DNA of 64,000 nucleotides from Lysinibacillus contaminans (lineage in GTDB: Bacteria; Bacillota; Bacilli; Bacillales_A; Planococcaceae), in assembly GCF_001278945.1 (NCBI RefSeq), contig NZ_LGRV01000003.1:2108001-2172000 (forward strand). The letters are read 5' to 3'. Shown piece after piece: positions 1-8,911 of this stretch. Made by a program: the position numbers and the translations under genes. The notes beneath the pieces were generated by a model, which was not told the DNA's origin, did not search any database, and worked only from the letters and a program-made list of their open reading frames with translations. The stretch's first letter is position 1; each line of letters opens with the position of its first letter.

Positions 1-1134
1 AGAAGCTGCTTCTTGAAGTTTTGCATCAATAATCAATTTATCACCTGACTCACAAAGTTTACCAGCAACTGTGTACGTTTCTTCTTTCGGTGCATTTGCT
101 TTACTTGCAATGACCGCATCATATTTTGCGTCGTATAATGCAGGGCGAATATTGTCACTCATCCCACCATCAACAGCAATATATTTTCGTACATTGGGTA
201 CTGTTTTTTGTGAACCTATTGTATAAAGTGAAGTTCCTGCATCACCCACAAGCGAACGGCCTGGTTCAATCCAAATTTCTGGCATTGTAAGGCCTAGCAC
301 AGTTGCTTTATTTTTCACAACTGTAATCATATCTTCTACATATACTTGTGGCTCAAGTGGCGCATCTTCTTCTGTGTAACGAATACCGAAGCCCCCACCC
401 AAGTTTAACACAGTGCATGTAAAATCGTGAGCCTTATTCCATGCCGAAATTTTGTCGATTAATTTTTCCCCCGCTAACCCGAAGCCAGCAGTATCGAAAA
501 TTTGAGAGCCAATATGGCAATGTAATCCTAGTAGCTCTAAATATTCATGGTTGAAAGTTTGCTTAAACGCTTCATCGGCTTGACCATTATGTAAATCAAA
601 GCCAAATTTAGAATCCGCCTGTCCAGTTGTAATGAAATCATGTGTATGTGCTTCCACACCTGGAGTGACACGTAATAAAATACGCATTGGTTGCTGGCGA
701 CGCTCTGAAATTTCTTTTAAAAGTTCGATTTCATAGAAATTATCCACGACAATACAGCCAATTTTAGCGTCAAAAGCTTGCTCTAATTCTGCAATACTTT
801 TGTTGTTCCCATGGAAATGAATACGTTCTGTCGGGAATCCAGCTTTTAATGCTGTAAAAAGTTCTCCACCCGACACAACATCCAATGATAAGTTTTCTTC
901 CTCAGCTAATTGGTACACCGCTACACAGGCAAATGCTTTTGAAGCGTATGCTACTTCTGCTTTTACACCTAGTTTTTTAAATGTGTCGATAAACCCACGA
1001 GCGCGCTTACGAATCAGTGCTGTATCGTAAACAAAAAGTGGTGTACCATATTGTTTTGCAAGCTCTAGCGTGTCTACTTTTCCAATTGTTAGATGACCGT
1101 CTTCAGAAATTGCTTGTGTCCCATATAAATGCAT
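1..1134 (-). CDS. lysA: Diaminopimelate decarboxylase, 3' end cut by window edge
   Basis: LysA decarboxylates meso-diaminopimelate to L-lysine in the cytoplasm, using PLP (fold-type III, alanine-racemase-like barrel). Read on the minus strand from 1134, the translation shows the N-terminal GTPLFVYD segment, a YASKAF motif carrying the PLP lysine, HCHIGSQI, LNLGGGFGI, EPGRSLV, and CESGDK close to the window edge. About 378 codons are present; the C-terminus lies outside. An ATG at 1140 is only 2 nt from the GGGAG ribosome binding site, while the ATG at 1134 is 8 nt away, so 1134 is preferred. It lies about 110 nt downstream of spoVAF on the same strand, as in Bacillus, where lysA follows the spoVA genes. 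Confidence 0.93.
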   Translation of the reverse strand, partial: MHLYGTQAISEDGHLTIGKVDTLELAKQYGTPLFVYDTALIRKRARGFIDTFKKLGVKAEVAYASKAFACVAVYQLAEEENLSLDVVSGGELFTALKAGFPTERIHFHGNNKSIAELEQAFDAKIGCIVVDNFYEIELLKEISERRQQPMRILLRVTPGVEAHTHDFITTGQADSKFGFDLHNGQADEAFKQTFNHEYLELLGLHCHIGSQIFDTAGFGLAGEKLIDKISAWNKAHDFTCTVLNLGGGFGIRYTEEDAPLEPQVYVEDMITVVKNKATVLGLTMPEIWIEPGRSLVGDAGTSLYTIGSQKTVPNVRKYIAVDGGMSDNIRPALYDAKYDAVIASKANAPKEETYTVAGKLCESGDKLIIDAKLQEAAS

Positions 1135-1243
1135 GTGCATCTCTCCCTTTTTCACATCAGTTCCATCTCGTGAAAATTTTTTCAAAAATCACAAAATACT
1201 ATATGTGAACTTTAGCACATGCAAAATATGAGCGCAATGCCAT

Positions 1244-2686
1244 CTATGACCTTTTTCGGTGCTTGGAAGCAACTATAAAAGGTCGAGGTGCGTCATCTGT
1301 CATCGGGAACCTTATTAACACACGAAGCATTGCCTTTGGAAAGAATGGTACAAGTGGCCATAAATACGGTACTTGCATAGGACGTAATGAACATAAATAC
1401 GTGAACAGTAAAAACAATCCTATGAACAGACCGTTTACGCCCCATAAACCCGTCATCAGTAAGAGCGCAAATCTAAACAGCTTAATAGAAATACTCAATT
1501 CATACGAAGGAACTACAAATAAGAAAATGGCGGCTACTGCTGTATACAATACAACCTCTGATGAGAATAGTCCGACATCAATCGCAATCTGTCCAATAAT
1601 AACCCCAGCAACTAAGCCCATCGCAGTGGATAATGGGGTCGGGGTATGAATGGCGGCCATCCGTAAAAATTCAATGCCGAGATCGGCAATAATGATTTGC
1701 AGTAATAATGGAACATTCGATTTTTCCTCAGAACCTAAAAATGACAGTCCCTCAGGTAATAAAGATTCCTGCGTCACAAATACATACCAAATCGGTAATA
1801 GTACTAAGCCCATCACCGTGCCAAAATAACGCATAAATTTAATAAATGTCCCAACTGCAGGTGCCTGCCTGTATTCTTCAGCATGTTGCAGCAAATGAAA
1901 GACTGTAATAGGCACTAAAATAACTGATGGTGACGTATCCACAATTATGGCAATATGTCCTTCGAGAATATGCGCTGCTGCAATATCAGGACGTTCTGTA
2001 TACCGCACAAATGGCACAGGATGGAACTTTTGCTTGAATAGCCATTCTTCCAGCGATTTATCCGCCATTGTTAGTCCGTCATGATTAATTTGTGAAAGTC
2101 GTTGCCGTAATTTATCGAGCATTTCTTCATTCACAATACCTTTCATATAAGCGAATGCCACATCCGTTTGGCCATCCTTAGACACTTTATGCAGCTCAAA
2201 TCTTAAATTACTATTACGAATACGGCGACGAACAAGTGCCGTATTGAACATAATGCCTTCCGTAAATCCGTCCCTTGAACCACGAATAACTTTTTCATTG
2301 TCCGGTTCCTCTGGCGTACGCCCAGGATAATTACGAAGCTCAGCTACATAGCAGAATCCACTTTTTGTCACAAATGTTACTTGACCACTTAAAATAGCAA
2401 GCAAGTATGCCTTCCGCTCTGTCTCCTCTGAACGACCATAAAAATTAAAGTAAGCCTCAAAGTATTCCTTTTCGTCTTCAATATCGATGTCTTCATCTGG
2501 TAATAAATTAGACGAAATTGTCGTTAATATGCTCCCATCCACAAGTCCACTAATATACGCACAAAGCACGGGTAAATCCTTGATAAACATATGCTTTACA
2601 CAAACGTCGAAGGATTCACCATCGCCGAATTGTTCTTTTAAAAAACTTTCCGCTTCTTCTAGGCTGTTAAATATCTTATTTGTCAT
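1244..2686 (-). CDS. spoVAF: GerA-family spore membrane protein SpoVAF
   Basis: This 480-residue protein belongs to the GerAA/SpoVAF family of spore inner-membrane proteins involved in germinant response and dipicolinate movement. The N-terminal ~250 residues are soluble and contain family-like stretches such as VRRRIRNSNLRFE and GHIAIIVDTSPS. The rest carries several membrane segments, roughly residues 255-440. It begins only 15 nt after the sigF stop, so it may be read from the spoIIA transcript. In B. subtilis the genes spoVAA to spoVAE lie between sigF and spoVAF; here none of them is present. A GerA receptor A subunit is the alternative, but the position between sigF and lysA favours SpoVAF. 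Confidence 0.85.
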   Translation of the reverse strand: MTNKIFNSLEEAESFLKEQFGDGESFDVCVKHMFIKDLPVLCAYISGLVDGSILTTISSNLLPDEDIDIEDEKEYFEAYFNFYGRSEETERKAYLLAILSGQVTFVTKSGFCYVAELRNYPGRTPEEPDNEKVIRGSRDGFTEGIMFNTALVRRRIRNSNLRFELHKVSKDGQTDVAFAYMKGIVNEEMLDKLRQRLSQINHDGLTMADKSLEEWLFKQKFHPVPFVRYTERPDIAAAHILEGHIAIIVDTSPSVILVPITVFHLLQHAEEYRQAPAVGTFIKFMRYFGTVMGLVLLPIWYVFVTQESLLPEGLSFLGSEEKSNVPLLLQIIIADLGIEFLRMAAIHTPTPLSTAMGLVAGVIIGQIAIDVGLFSSEVVLYTAVAAIFLFVVPSYELSISIKLFRFALLLMTGLWGVNGLFIGLFLLFTYLCSLRPMQVPYLWPLVPFFPKAMLRVLIRFPMTDDAPRPFIVASKHRKRS

Positions 2687-2701
2687 GCTGTCACCATTTT
2701 C

Positions 2702-3490
2702 TTAGATGTCTTTTTTTACTTCCTGCTCTACCTTCGTACTAGTTGCCATCCAGCTTTTTAATTGCGCTAGTATCTTCTTCTCTAAACGCGACACTTGCAC
2801 TTGAGATATACCTAGCCTATTTGCAATTTCCGATTGTGTGCAATCTGAAAAATAGCGCAAATAAATAATCGACTGCTCTCTCGGTTCAAGACGTGTTAAC
2901 AATTCTTTAAGTGGAATATATTCAAAAGGTTGCTCGGATTTTTCATCCTTCATTTGATCCATTAAAGTGATTGAATCCCCTTCACTTTCAAATAATTGCT
3001 CATGCAATGAAGCAGGATCCCTTAATGCATCCGACGCGGTGACAATTTCTTCTGCCGTGACATCGAGTGTTAGCGCTAACTCATGAATCGTAGGCGGATG
3101 CTCATTTTGTTTGATATATTCATCCGTCGCATGGCGAATTTTAAAGTTCAGCTCTCGAATTGAACGACTGACCTTCACCATACCGTCATCCCTAAGGAAG
3201 CGCTGAATTTCTCCGATAATCATCGGCACAGCATACGTCGAAAACTTCACTTCATACGATAAATCAAATTTATCGACTGACTTCATCAGTCCAATGCAGC
3301 CAATTTGAAATAAATCTTCTAGCTCAACTCCACGTGTTGTAAAACGCTGGACGATGGACCACACAAGCCGCGTATTGCCCTCAATCATTCGCTTACGTGC
3401 TTCCTGATCGCCCTGTTGTGAAAGCGCGATTAACTCACGCATTTCTGCCTGTGACAATAGCTTTTCGGACGACTGTTCTAGCGGCTTCAC
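2702..3490 (-). CDS. sigF: RNA polymerase sporulation sigma factor SigF
   Basis: Sigma-F directs early forespore transcription after asymmetric division. The 262-residue product has region 2 motifs (EDLFQIGCIGLMKSVDKFD, then FSTYAVPMIIGEIQRFLRDDG), a region 3 around residues 110-160, and a region 4 helix-turn-helix ending LGISQVQVSRLEKKIL. It is the third gene of spoIIAA-spoIIAB-sigF and starts 10 nt after the spoIIAB stop. Activity should be controlled by SpoIIAB binding and SpoIIAA release, as in Bacillus. Length matches the family, and no defect is visible. Confidence 0.96.
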   Translation of the reverse strand: MKPLEQSSEKLLSQAEMRELIALSQQGDQEARKRMIEGNTRLVWSIVQRFTTRGVELEDLFQIGCIGLMKSVDKFDLSYEVKFSTYAVPMIIGEIQRFLRDDGMVKVSRSIRELNFKIRHATDEYIKQNEHPPTIHELALTLDVTAEEIVTASDALRDPASLHEQLFESEGDSITLMDQMKDEKSEQPFEYIPLKELLTRLEPREQSIIYLRYFSDCTQSEIANRLGISQVQVSRLEKKILAQLKSWMATSTKVEQEVKKDI

Positions 3491-3500
3491 GATAGCACCC

Positions 3501-3941
3501 TCACATGACCGCCGTGCGAACCGAATAAAACTTTTTGGAAAATGTGACAGTCGTCCCTTCCCGCCACTTAGACATCACTGTTAGCTGATCTGAAAAACTA
3601 TCCATAATTGTAAAGCCCATTCCTGAACGTTCCATCTCACTCTTCGTTGTAAATAACGGCTCCATTGCCTGACTGACATCTTCAATGCCTACTCCCTTAT
3701 CCATGACAGATACGGTTACAACATCGTCAACACGTTGTGCACGGACCGTAATGACACCTCGTCCATCTTCTTCATAACCGTGTATAATAGCATTCGATAC
3801 GGCCTCTGATACCACCGTTTTAAATTCAGATAATTCATCAATCGTCGGATCTAATTGGGCGATAAAACCTGTCACAGCAATGCGTGCCAAGCCTTCATTT
3901 TCACTAATTGCTAAAAACGTTAATGTCATTTCGTTATCCAT
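3501..3941 (-). CDS. spoIIAB: Anti-sigma-F factor / serine kinase SpoIIAB
   Basis: SpoIIAB binds SigF and phosphorylates SpoIIAA on serine. The 146-residue protein has the GHKL ATPase fold: N box VSEAVSNAIIHGYEE, G1 box with DKGVGI, and G2 with RSGMGFTIM. The MDNEM start parallels the Bacillus protein and is preceded by GGGGGA at 7 nt. The first 8 nt overlap the end of spoIIAA, which suggests translational coupling. Its role in this operon is well established in Bacillus. Confidence 0.96.
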   Translation of the reverse strand: MDNEMTLTFLAISENEGLARIAVTGFIAQLDPTIDELSEFKTVVSEAVSNAIIHGYEEDGRGVITVRAQRVDDVVTVSVMDKGVGIEDVSQAMEPLFTTKSEMERSGMGFTIMDSFSDQLTVMSKWREGTTVTFSKKFYSVRTAVM

Positions 3942-4287
3942 TTACAATCCCCCTTACGCGTTCAATCGCTTCTTCTTCTGTCGCATCTAGCATCCAAGGA
4001 CCTAACCCTGAAAACTGGAACACTTTACGCATCGTTGGCGACGGATTTAATAGTATTGTTCGGCCAGCCACAGCCTCAAGTTCACGCATACGACCAAGTA
4101 CTAAACCAACGCCTGAGCTATCCATAAAAGAAAGCCCGCCTAAATTCCAAATGACCGTCGAAACTGCACCTTGGAATATCGCTGCAGAAATTTTCGATCG
4201 AATTTGTTCAACCGCATGGTGATCTAACTCACCATATAAACGAACAACAACTGTATCTCTTGAAACCATTTCCATTTGAAATTGCAT
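3934..4287 (-). CDS. spoIIAA: Anti-anti-sigma factor SpoIIAA
   Basis: SpoIIAA is the STAS-domain protein that frees SigF from SpoIIAB when it is dephosphorylated by SpoIIE. With the ATG at 4287 the protein has 117 residues, the same as B. subtilis, and the phosphorylated serine of the MDSSGVG motif falls at position 58. A longer reading frame exists upstream, but GGAGG lies 8 nt before 4287, which decides the start. It is the first gene of the spoIIA operon. A dacF gene, usual in front of spoIIAA in B. subtilis, is absent. Confidence 0.95.
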   Translation of the reverse strand: MQFQMEMVSRDTVVVRLYGELDHHAVEQIRSKISAAIFQGAVSTVIWNLGGLSFMDSSGVGLVLGRMRELEAVAGRTILLNPSPTMRKVFQFSGLGPWMLDATEEEAIERVRGIVNG

Positions 4288-4459
4288 GAACATCGCCTCC
4301 TCCCGTGCAATTCCACATCCATCGTGGTGATTCCTTGTGACTGACAAAACTAGTTCATATTTTTCCGAAATAGTGTCAATTCGACATACTTATGGCTTCA
4401 GTATAGGATAAAATATGAGGTTTTAAACCTTGGCATATGACATTATAAGTGGAAAGAAA

Positions 4460-4502
4460 AAAACAGCGAGCCATCTCCATTTAGAGATAGCTCGCTGTTT
4501 TA
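4460..4502. terminator. Bidirectional hairpin terminator upstream of the spoIIA operon
   Basis: AAACAGCGAGC and GCTCGCTGTTT form a long stem with an additional inner pairing of ATCTC with GAGAT around a short loop. A-runs and T-runs flank it on both sides. It isolates the spoIIA operon from pdp upstream. Confidence 0.8.
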
Positions 4503-4534
4503 ACTATTTTTATATTCATTACCATATTTTGTGG

Positions 4535-4661
4535 TTGATTTCCGTTCTGGCTGGGCGTTTTCCGGGGGGCGTCTGATGAGCCGCTTCACTCGCAAGCTCG
4601 CTCCAGGGTCTCATCTATGACGCTAATCCCCCAGGAGTCGCCCAGCCTCCACTCCAATCAA
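4535..4661. repeat. Dispersed palindromic repeat, copy 1
   Basis: A 127-bp GC-rich element is bounded by TTGATT (4535-4540) and AATCAA (4656-4661). Inner arms GGCTGGGCG and CGCCCAGCC pair as well. The core shares long stretches with 55170-55300, for example CCGGGGGGCG versus CCAGGGGGCG, AGCCGCTTC, CAGGGTCTCA and AGGAGTCGCC. It holds no ORF. It resembles a palindromic repeat family I recall from Bacillaceae genomes; that link rests on memory. Confidence 0.75.
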
Positions 4662-4730
4662 CGAGCATTCTCTGATCATTACGCTCTTTAATCAAATATC
4701 ATCTGCGACTTCTGGTAATGTACTTAATTT

Positions 4731-5981
4731 TTATGCCATTTTATATGCTGATTGTACTTTATTAATCGTATCTTGCGTAATTTCACTATTAGAATATAGG
4801 TAGGCAATCGTGTCGCCAGCTGCTACTTTATCACCTTTTTTAGCGACAAGTTGGATACCTGCATCATAGTCGAGTGCCGATTCCTTCGTTAATCGGCCCG
4901 CACCTAAAGCGACACTTGCTTCACCGACTAATAACGCATTAATCGTATCAACAATACCACCTTGTTGTGCTGTCACCGCCACTTTATGTGCTGTGTCATT
5001 TTGCACGATATCTGCTACGTCACCGCCCTGTGCTACTATGAATTCTTCAAACTTCGCTAAAGCTGAACCGTCCTCAAGTACGCGTTTAACAGCCGCCGTT
5101 GCCGTTTGTTCATCTGCACCAGCCGCAACTTGATACATTAATGAAGAAATAATGACACACTCTTCTAGTAAATCAGCATGTGTTTCTTCCATACGCCCGC
5201 TTAATAGTGCATGGGCTTCTACGACTTCAAGCTTGTTACCAATCATTCTACCCAGTGGATTGTCCATATCACTAATATGTGCAACTACTTTACGACCAAG
5301 TTTTTCACCGATTGCTGTCATAGCATCAGCAAGTTTTTTTGCTTCTTCTTGTGTTTTCATGAATGCCCCAGAACCACATTTCACGTCAAGCACGATGCCA
5401 TCAGCACCACTAGCAATTTTTTTACTCATAATTGACGCTGCAATTAACGGAATGGAATCGACTGTTCCTGTCACATCACGAAGCGCATATATCTTTTTAT
5501 CGGCTGGTACAAGATTACCCGTTTGACCAGCCACTGCAATTTTATGTTTATTGACATTATCGATAAATTCTTGTGAAGAGAGTTCCGTTCTCATCCCGCG
5601 AATTGATTCCATTTTGTCAATTGTACCGCCTGTAATACCAAGGCCCTTACCACTGAACTTAGCAACAGGAATACCTAAAGCTGCGATAATAGGTGTCACT
5701 ATTAATGTTACTTTATCGCCAACACCACCCGTTGAATGCTTGTCGATTTTAAAGCCTTTGATCGAAGTTAAATCTATCACATCACCGGATTCAATCATCG
5801 CTTTTGTTAAATAAAATGTTTCCTCGTCCGTCATGCCCATTAAACGAATGGCCATAAGTAGAGAACTCGCTTGGTAATCCGGAATTGAATCGTTAGTGTA
5901 ACCTTCTACAAAGTATTTTATTTCTTCTTGTGAAAGTTCCTTGCCGTGCTTTTTCTTTTCAAATAGCTGCGCCATATTCAT
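4731..5981 (-). CDS. pdp: Pyrimidine-nucleoside phosphorylase
   Basis: Pdp phosphorolyses uridine, deoxyuridine and thymidine to base and (deoxy)ribose-1-phosphate. The 416-residue protein shows KDKHSTGGVGDK-like phosphate-site sequence (here IDKHSTGGVGDK, near residue 80), GKGLGITGGTIDK, GNLVPADKKIYALRDVTGTV and a C-terminal pyrimidine-phosphorylase domain with VALGAGR. It is about 17 residues shorter at the C-terminus than the B. subtilis enzyme as I recall it. The start at 5981 has GGGGGA at 7 nt. It follows deoB by 13 nt, so the pair forms a nucleoside-catabolism operon whose sugar phosphate is isomerised by DeoB. Confidence 0.93.
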   Translation of the reverse strand: MNMAQLFEKKKHGKELSQEEIKYFVEGYTNDSIPDYQASSLLMAIRLMGMTDEETFYLTKAMIESGDVIDLTSIKGFKIDKHSTGGVGDKVTLIVTPIIAALGIPVAKFSGKGLGITGGTIDKMESIRGMRTELSSQEFIDNVNKHKIAVAGQTGNLVPADKKIYALRDVTGTVDSIPLIAASIMSKKIASGADGIVLDVKCGSGAFMKTQEEAKKLADAMTAIGEKLGRKVVAHISDMDNPLGRMIGNKLEVVEAHALLSGRMEETHADLLEECVIISSLMYQVAAGADEQTATAAVKRVLEDGSALAKFEEFIVAQGGDVADIVQNDTAHKVAVTAQQGGIVDTINALLVGEASVALGAGRLTKESALDYDAGIQLVAKKGDKVAAGDTIAYLYSNSEITQDTINKVQSAYKMA

Positions 5982-5994
5982 GATAAGATCCCCC

Positions 5995-7176
5995 TTATTT
6001 TAGGTCGTTTAAGAAACTTTTTCCGAAAGGTGGTGCTTCTACGCCGAAGTTTTCAGCAACCGTTGCTCCAATATCAGCAAATGTCTCGCGAAGAGCTATC
6101 TCGCCACATTCTTTGAAACGTGGTGAATACACGAAAAGTGGTACAAATTCACGTGTATGATCTGTACCTGGAAAGGTTGGGTCATTACCATGGTCAGCTG
6201 TAATAATTAGTAGATCATCTTCTGTTATCGCTTCCAAGATTTCTGGCAAACGAGCGTCAAACTCTTGTAGTGCATGTCCATAACCGATTGGATCACGACG
6301 ATGACCAAAGTTTGCATCAAAATCAACTAAGTTTAAGAAGCTCATACCGTGGAAATCACGACGAACAACTTCTGCAAATTTGTCCATACCATCCATATTG
6401 TTTTTCGTACGTACTGCATCTGTCACACCTGAACCGTTGAAAATGTCAGAAATTTTACCGATAGCAATTACATCTAGTCCTGCATCCTTCATTGTATTCA
6501 TTGTTGTACGTCCAAATGGCGTTAACGCATAGTCATGACGATTAGAAGTACGTGTGAAATTACCAGGTGTACCAATGTAAGGACGTGCAATGACACGGCC
6601 AACTAAATACTCAGGCTGTAACGTTAACTCACGTGCAATTTCACAAATTTTATATAATTCCTCAAGTGGAATGATTTCTTCGTGTGCAGCAATTTGTAGT
6701 ACTGGGTCAGCAGATGTGTAAACGATCAAAGCCCCTGTTTCCATTTGTTCTGGTCCAAAATCATCAATTACTTGAGTACCACTCGCAGGTTTATTGCAAA
6801 GTACTTTACGCCCTGTACGCGCTTCCAACTCTGCAATCAATTCAGCAGGGAATCCTTCTGGGTATACTTTAAATGGTTTATCAATATTTAAACCCATGAT
6901 CTCCCAGTGTCCTGTCATTGTATCTTTTCCTACAGAGGCTTCTTGCATTTTACCGTAGTATGCTTTTGGTTTATCTACAGCTTTTAATCCTTTTAGTGGC
7001 TCAATGTTTGCTAAACCGAAAGACTCTAAATGTGGCATTGTAAGCCCATTCATTTTTTCAGCAATATGGCCTAATGTATGCGCACCAACATCTCCAAATT
7101 TTTCTGCGTCTGGCGCTTCACCGATACCAACTGAGTCTAAGACAACTACATGTATTTTTTTAAATTGTTTATTCAT
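5995..7176 (-). CDS. deoB: Phosphopentomutase
   Basis: DeoB interconverts (deoxy)ribose-1-phosphate and -5-phosphate. The 393-residue product has the alkaline-phosphatase-fold metal motifs: [11 protein letters not shown] at the N-terminus, [10 protein letters not shown] with the phosphorylated threonine, [12 protein letters not shown] and TADHGNDPT towards the C-terminus. It is upstream of pdp in the same operon. In B. subtilis the purine-nucleoside phosphorylase pupG follows drm; here pdp takes that place. Confidence 0.96.
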   Translation of the reverse strand: MNKQFKKIHVVVLDSVGIGEAPDAEKFGDVGAHTLGHIAEKMNGLTMPHLESFGLANIEPLKGLKAVDKPKAYYGKMQEASVGKDTMTGHWEIMGLNIDKPFKVYPEGFPAELIAELEARTGRKVLCNKPASGTQVIDDFGPEQMETGALIVYTSADPVLQIAAHEEIIPLEELYKICEIARELTLQPEYLVGRVIARPYIGTPGNFTRTSNRHDYALTPFGRTTMNTMKDAGLDVIAIGKISDIFNGSGVTDAVRTKNNMDGMDKFAEVVRRDFHGMSFLNLVDFDANFGHRRDPIGYGHALQEFDARLPEILEAITEDDLLIITADHGNDPTFPGTDHTREFVPLFVYSPRFKECGEIALRETFADIGATVAENFGVEAPPFGKSFLNDLK

Positions 7177-7266
7177 AGATGTACCCTCCTATTTCATTCA
7201 ACTTCTTCATTCTACCCAAAAAAAATCAAAAAATAAAGGTCAGACATCTGACAATTATATGAAATT

Positions 7267-8169
7267 TTATGCACGCGGGTGGAATTGCTTATATACTTCT
7301 GATAGTCTTGTTTTACTAATATGCGTATAAATTTGCGTTGTGGAAATATCCGCATGGCCCAGCATCTCCTGAACTGCACGTAAATCAGCGCCATTTTCGA
7401 CTAAATGAGTTGCAAACGAATGACGTAAAGTATGTGGAGTTAATTCGTGTTTTATTCCTGCTTTTAAAGCATGCTCTTTCATTAATTTCCAACAACCTTG
7501 CCTTGTTAAACGTTTCCCTCTCTGGTTTATAAAAAACGCCTCTGTTTTTGGATATTTCCCCTGAAGTTGTCCTCGCGCACCGTCCAAATAGGCACTCAAA
7601 GCGGCCAACGAACTTTTACCTAGTGGGATAATGCGTTCCTTACCACCCTTGCCGAATACACGTACAAAGCCCATTGTGAGATGAATATCTGCTAAATCAA
7701 GTGCAATCAGCTCGCTAATGCGCATACCTGAACCGTAAAGTAATTCCAACATTGCTACATCACGGATACCCTGCGGCTTACTACGATTAGGTGCTAACAG
7801 TATTGCCTCAATTTCCTCAATTGATAAGACATTGGGTAATTTTTGTTCAATTGTCGGCATTTCTAAATGCACAGTAGGATCTGTTTCCGCACGCTTTTCG
7901 CGTAATAGAAATTGATGAAAACTTCGAATCGAAGAAATATGTCGTGCGACTGTGCGACTCGTTTTCCCTTGTATACGTAGTTGCTCTAAATGGCGTAAAA
8001 TAGTTGTTCTTTCCACTCGTTTGAAATCTATCATTCCTTCAATTTCCTGCAAAAATTGTACGTAATTCTCTAAATCTCGGCGATAGGATGCGAGTGTATT
8101 CGCGGATAACTGCCGCTCTACCTGGATAAAATGAATATAATCTTCTATTGCAAATTGGAATTCGTTCAT
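7267..8169 (-). CDS. xerD: Site-specific tyrosine recombinase XerD
   Basis: XerD resolves chromosome dimers at dif together with its partner recombinase. The 300-residue protein has an N-terminal SAM-like DNA-binding domain (QVERQLSANTLASYRRDL) and a C-terminal catalytic domain with the arginine of GSGMRISEL, the lysine in GKGGKER, the HTLRHSFATHL motif, GHADISTTQIYTHI and the nucleophilic tyrosine. Its place between fur and deoB matches B. subtilis xerD (ripX). It is not associated with any mobile element. Confidence 0.94.
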   Translation of the reverse strand: MNEFQFAIEDYIHFIQVERQLSANTLASYRRDLENYVQFLQEIEGMIDFKRVERTTILRHLEQLRIQGKTSRTVARHISSIRSFHQFLLREKRAETDPTVHLEMPTIEQKLPNVLSIEEIEAILLAPNRSKPQGIRDVAMLELLYGSGMRISELIALDLADIHLTMGFVRVFGKGGKERIIPLGKSSLAALSAYLDGARGQLQGKYPKTEAFFINQRGKRLTRQGCWKLMKEHALKAGIKHELTPHTLRHSFATHLVENGADLRAVQEMLGHADISTTQIYTHISKTRLSEVYKQFHPRA

Positions 8170-8232
8170 CGAAAAGCCGCCCCCTTACTGTCAATTATTC
8201 TCTATTCTAGCACGGTCACTATGGGCAAAACA

Positions 8233-8281
8233 AAAAACTGCCCAATGAAATCTATAGTGAAGATTTCATTGGACAGTTTCT
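8233..8281 (-). terminator. Terminator downstream of fur
   Basis: AAACTGTCCAATGAAATC on the minus strand pairs with GATTTCATTGGGCAGTTT, with one G-U type mismatch, followed by T residues. It lies 6 nt past the fur stop and before xerD. Confidence 0.8.
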
Positions 8282-8286
8282 CGTTA

Positions 8287-8748
8287 TTATTCTCCATTAT
8301 TTTCGTCGTTCTTATCATGGCAACGCCAGCAAATACCATGGAAAGTTAGTCGGTGATCTTTAATGATAAAGTTCCAACGCTTTTCAACAACGGCTTCCAC
8401 ATCTTCGAGTAAATCTTCTTGGATTTCATCGACAGCTCCACATTCTATACAAACGAGGTGATGGTGGAAATGTGCGGCGCCTTCTTGGCGTAAATCAAAG
8501 CGTGATACGCCATCGCCAAAGTTAATTTTGTCGACAATTTTTAGCTCTGTTAATAACTCTAATGTTCGATAGACAGTAGCCAGACCGATTTCAGGTGCTT
8601 TATCTTTTACTAAAAGATATACATCCTCTGCGCTTAAATGGTCTTCTTCATGCTCAAGCAATACAGCAACTGTTGCCTCTCGCTGCGGCGTCAGCTTGTA
8701 ACTAGCACTATGCAACTGTTTTTTAATACGATCAATACGGCCCTCCAT
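8287..8748 (-). CDS. fur: Ferric uptake regulator family protein
   Basis: This Fur-type metalloregulator has 153 residues: an N-terminal winged helix (YKLTPQREATVAVL, then GLATVYRTLELL) and a C-terminal dimerisation domain with metal-binding HFHHHLVCIECG and the late cysteine pair CWRC. An upstream in-frame ATG at 8769 exists, but GGGGGG lies 6 nt before 8748, so the shorter form is chosen. The position between xerD and the spoIIM slot matches B. subtilis fur rather than perR or zur. Confidence 0.93.
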   Translation of the reverse strand: MEGRIDRIKKQLHSASYKLTPQREATVAVLLEHEEDHLSAEDVYLLVKDKAPEIGLATVYRTLELLTELKIVDKINFGDGVSRFDLRQEGAAHFHHHLVCIECGAVDEIQEDLLEDVEAVVEKRWNFIIKDHRLTFHGICWRCHDKNDENNGE

Positions 8749-8850
8749 GTGACGCCCCCCTAAACTCATTCCATTATACCAAAGGAGTTAATCCTATTAC
8801 AAGATAGCGATATAATTTCAATTACCGTCAGCGTAAATACGTCTAAATTT

Positions 8851-8895
8851 TGAATTGTGCAAGCAAAATCTATGACTTTCGCCTAAGGTATATCT
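8851..8895. repeat. Possible decayed copy of the tkt-side hairpin element
   Basis: TTTTGAATTGTGCAAGCA followed by AAAATCT and CGCCTAAGG resembles the order AATTGTGCAAGCA, AAAATCC, CGCCGAGG seen at 22810-22856. The palindromic arm is partly lost here. The match is short, so it may be chance. Confidence 0.3.
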
Positions 8896-8911
8896 TTTCA
8901 GTAAAACTGAA

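Noticed and set aside
4348..4450. Sigma-H promoter for spoIIAA
   Set aside because: A GTCGAAT -10-like sequence exists, but no acceptable -35 was found at the right distance.
7267..8169. Tyrosine recombinase as a phage or ICE integrase
   Set aside because: Length, motifs and position between fur and deoB identify chromosomal XerD.
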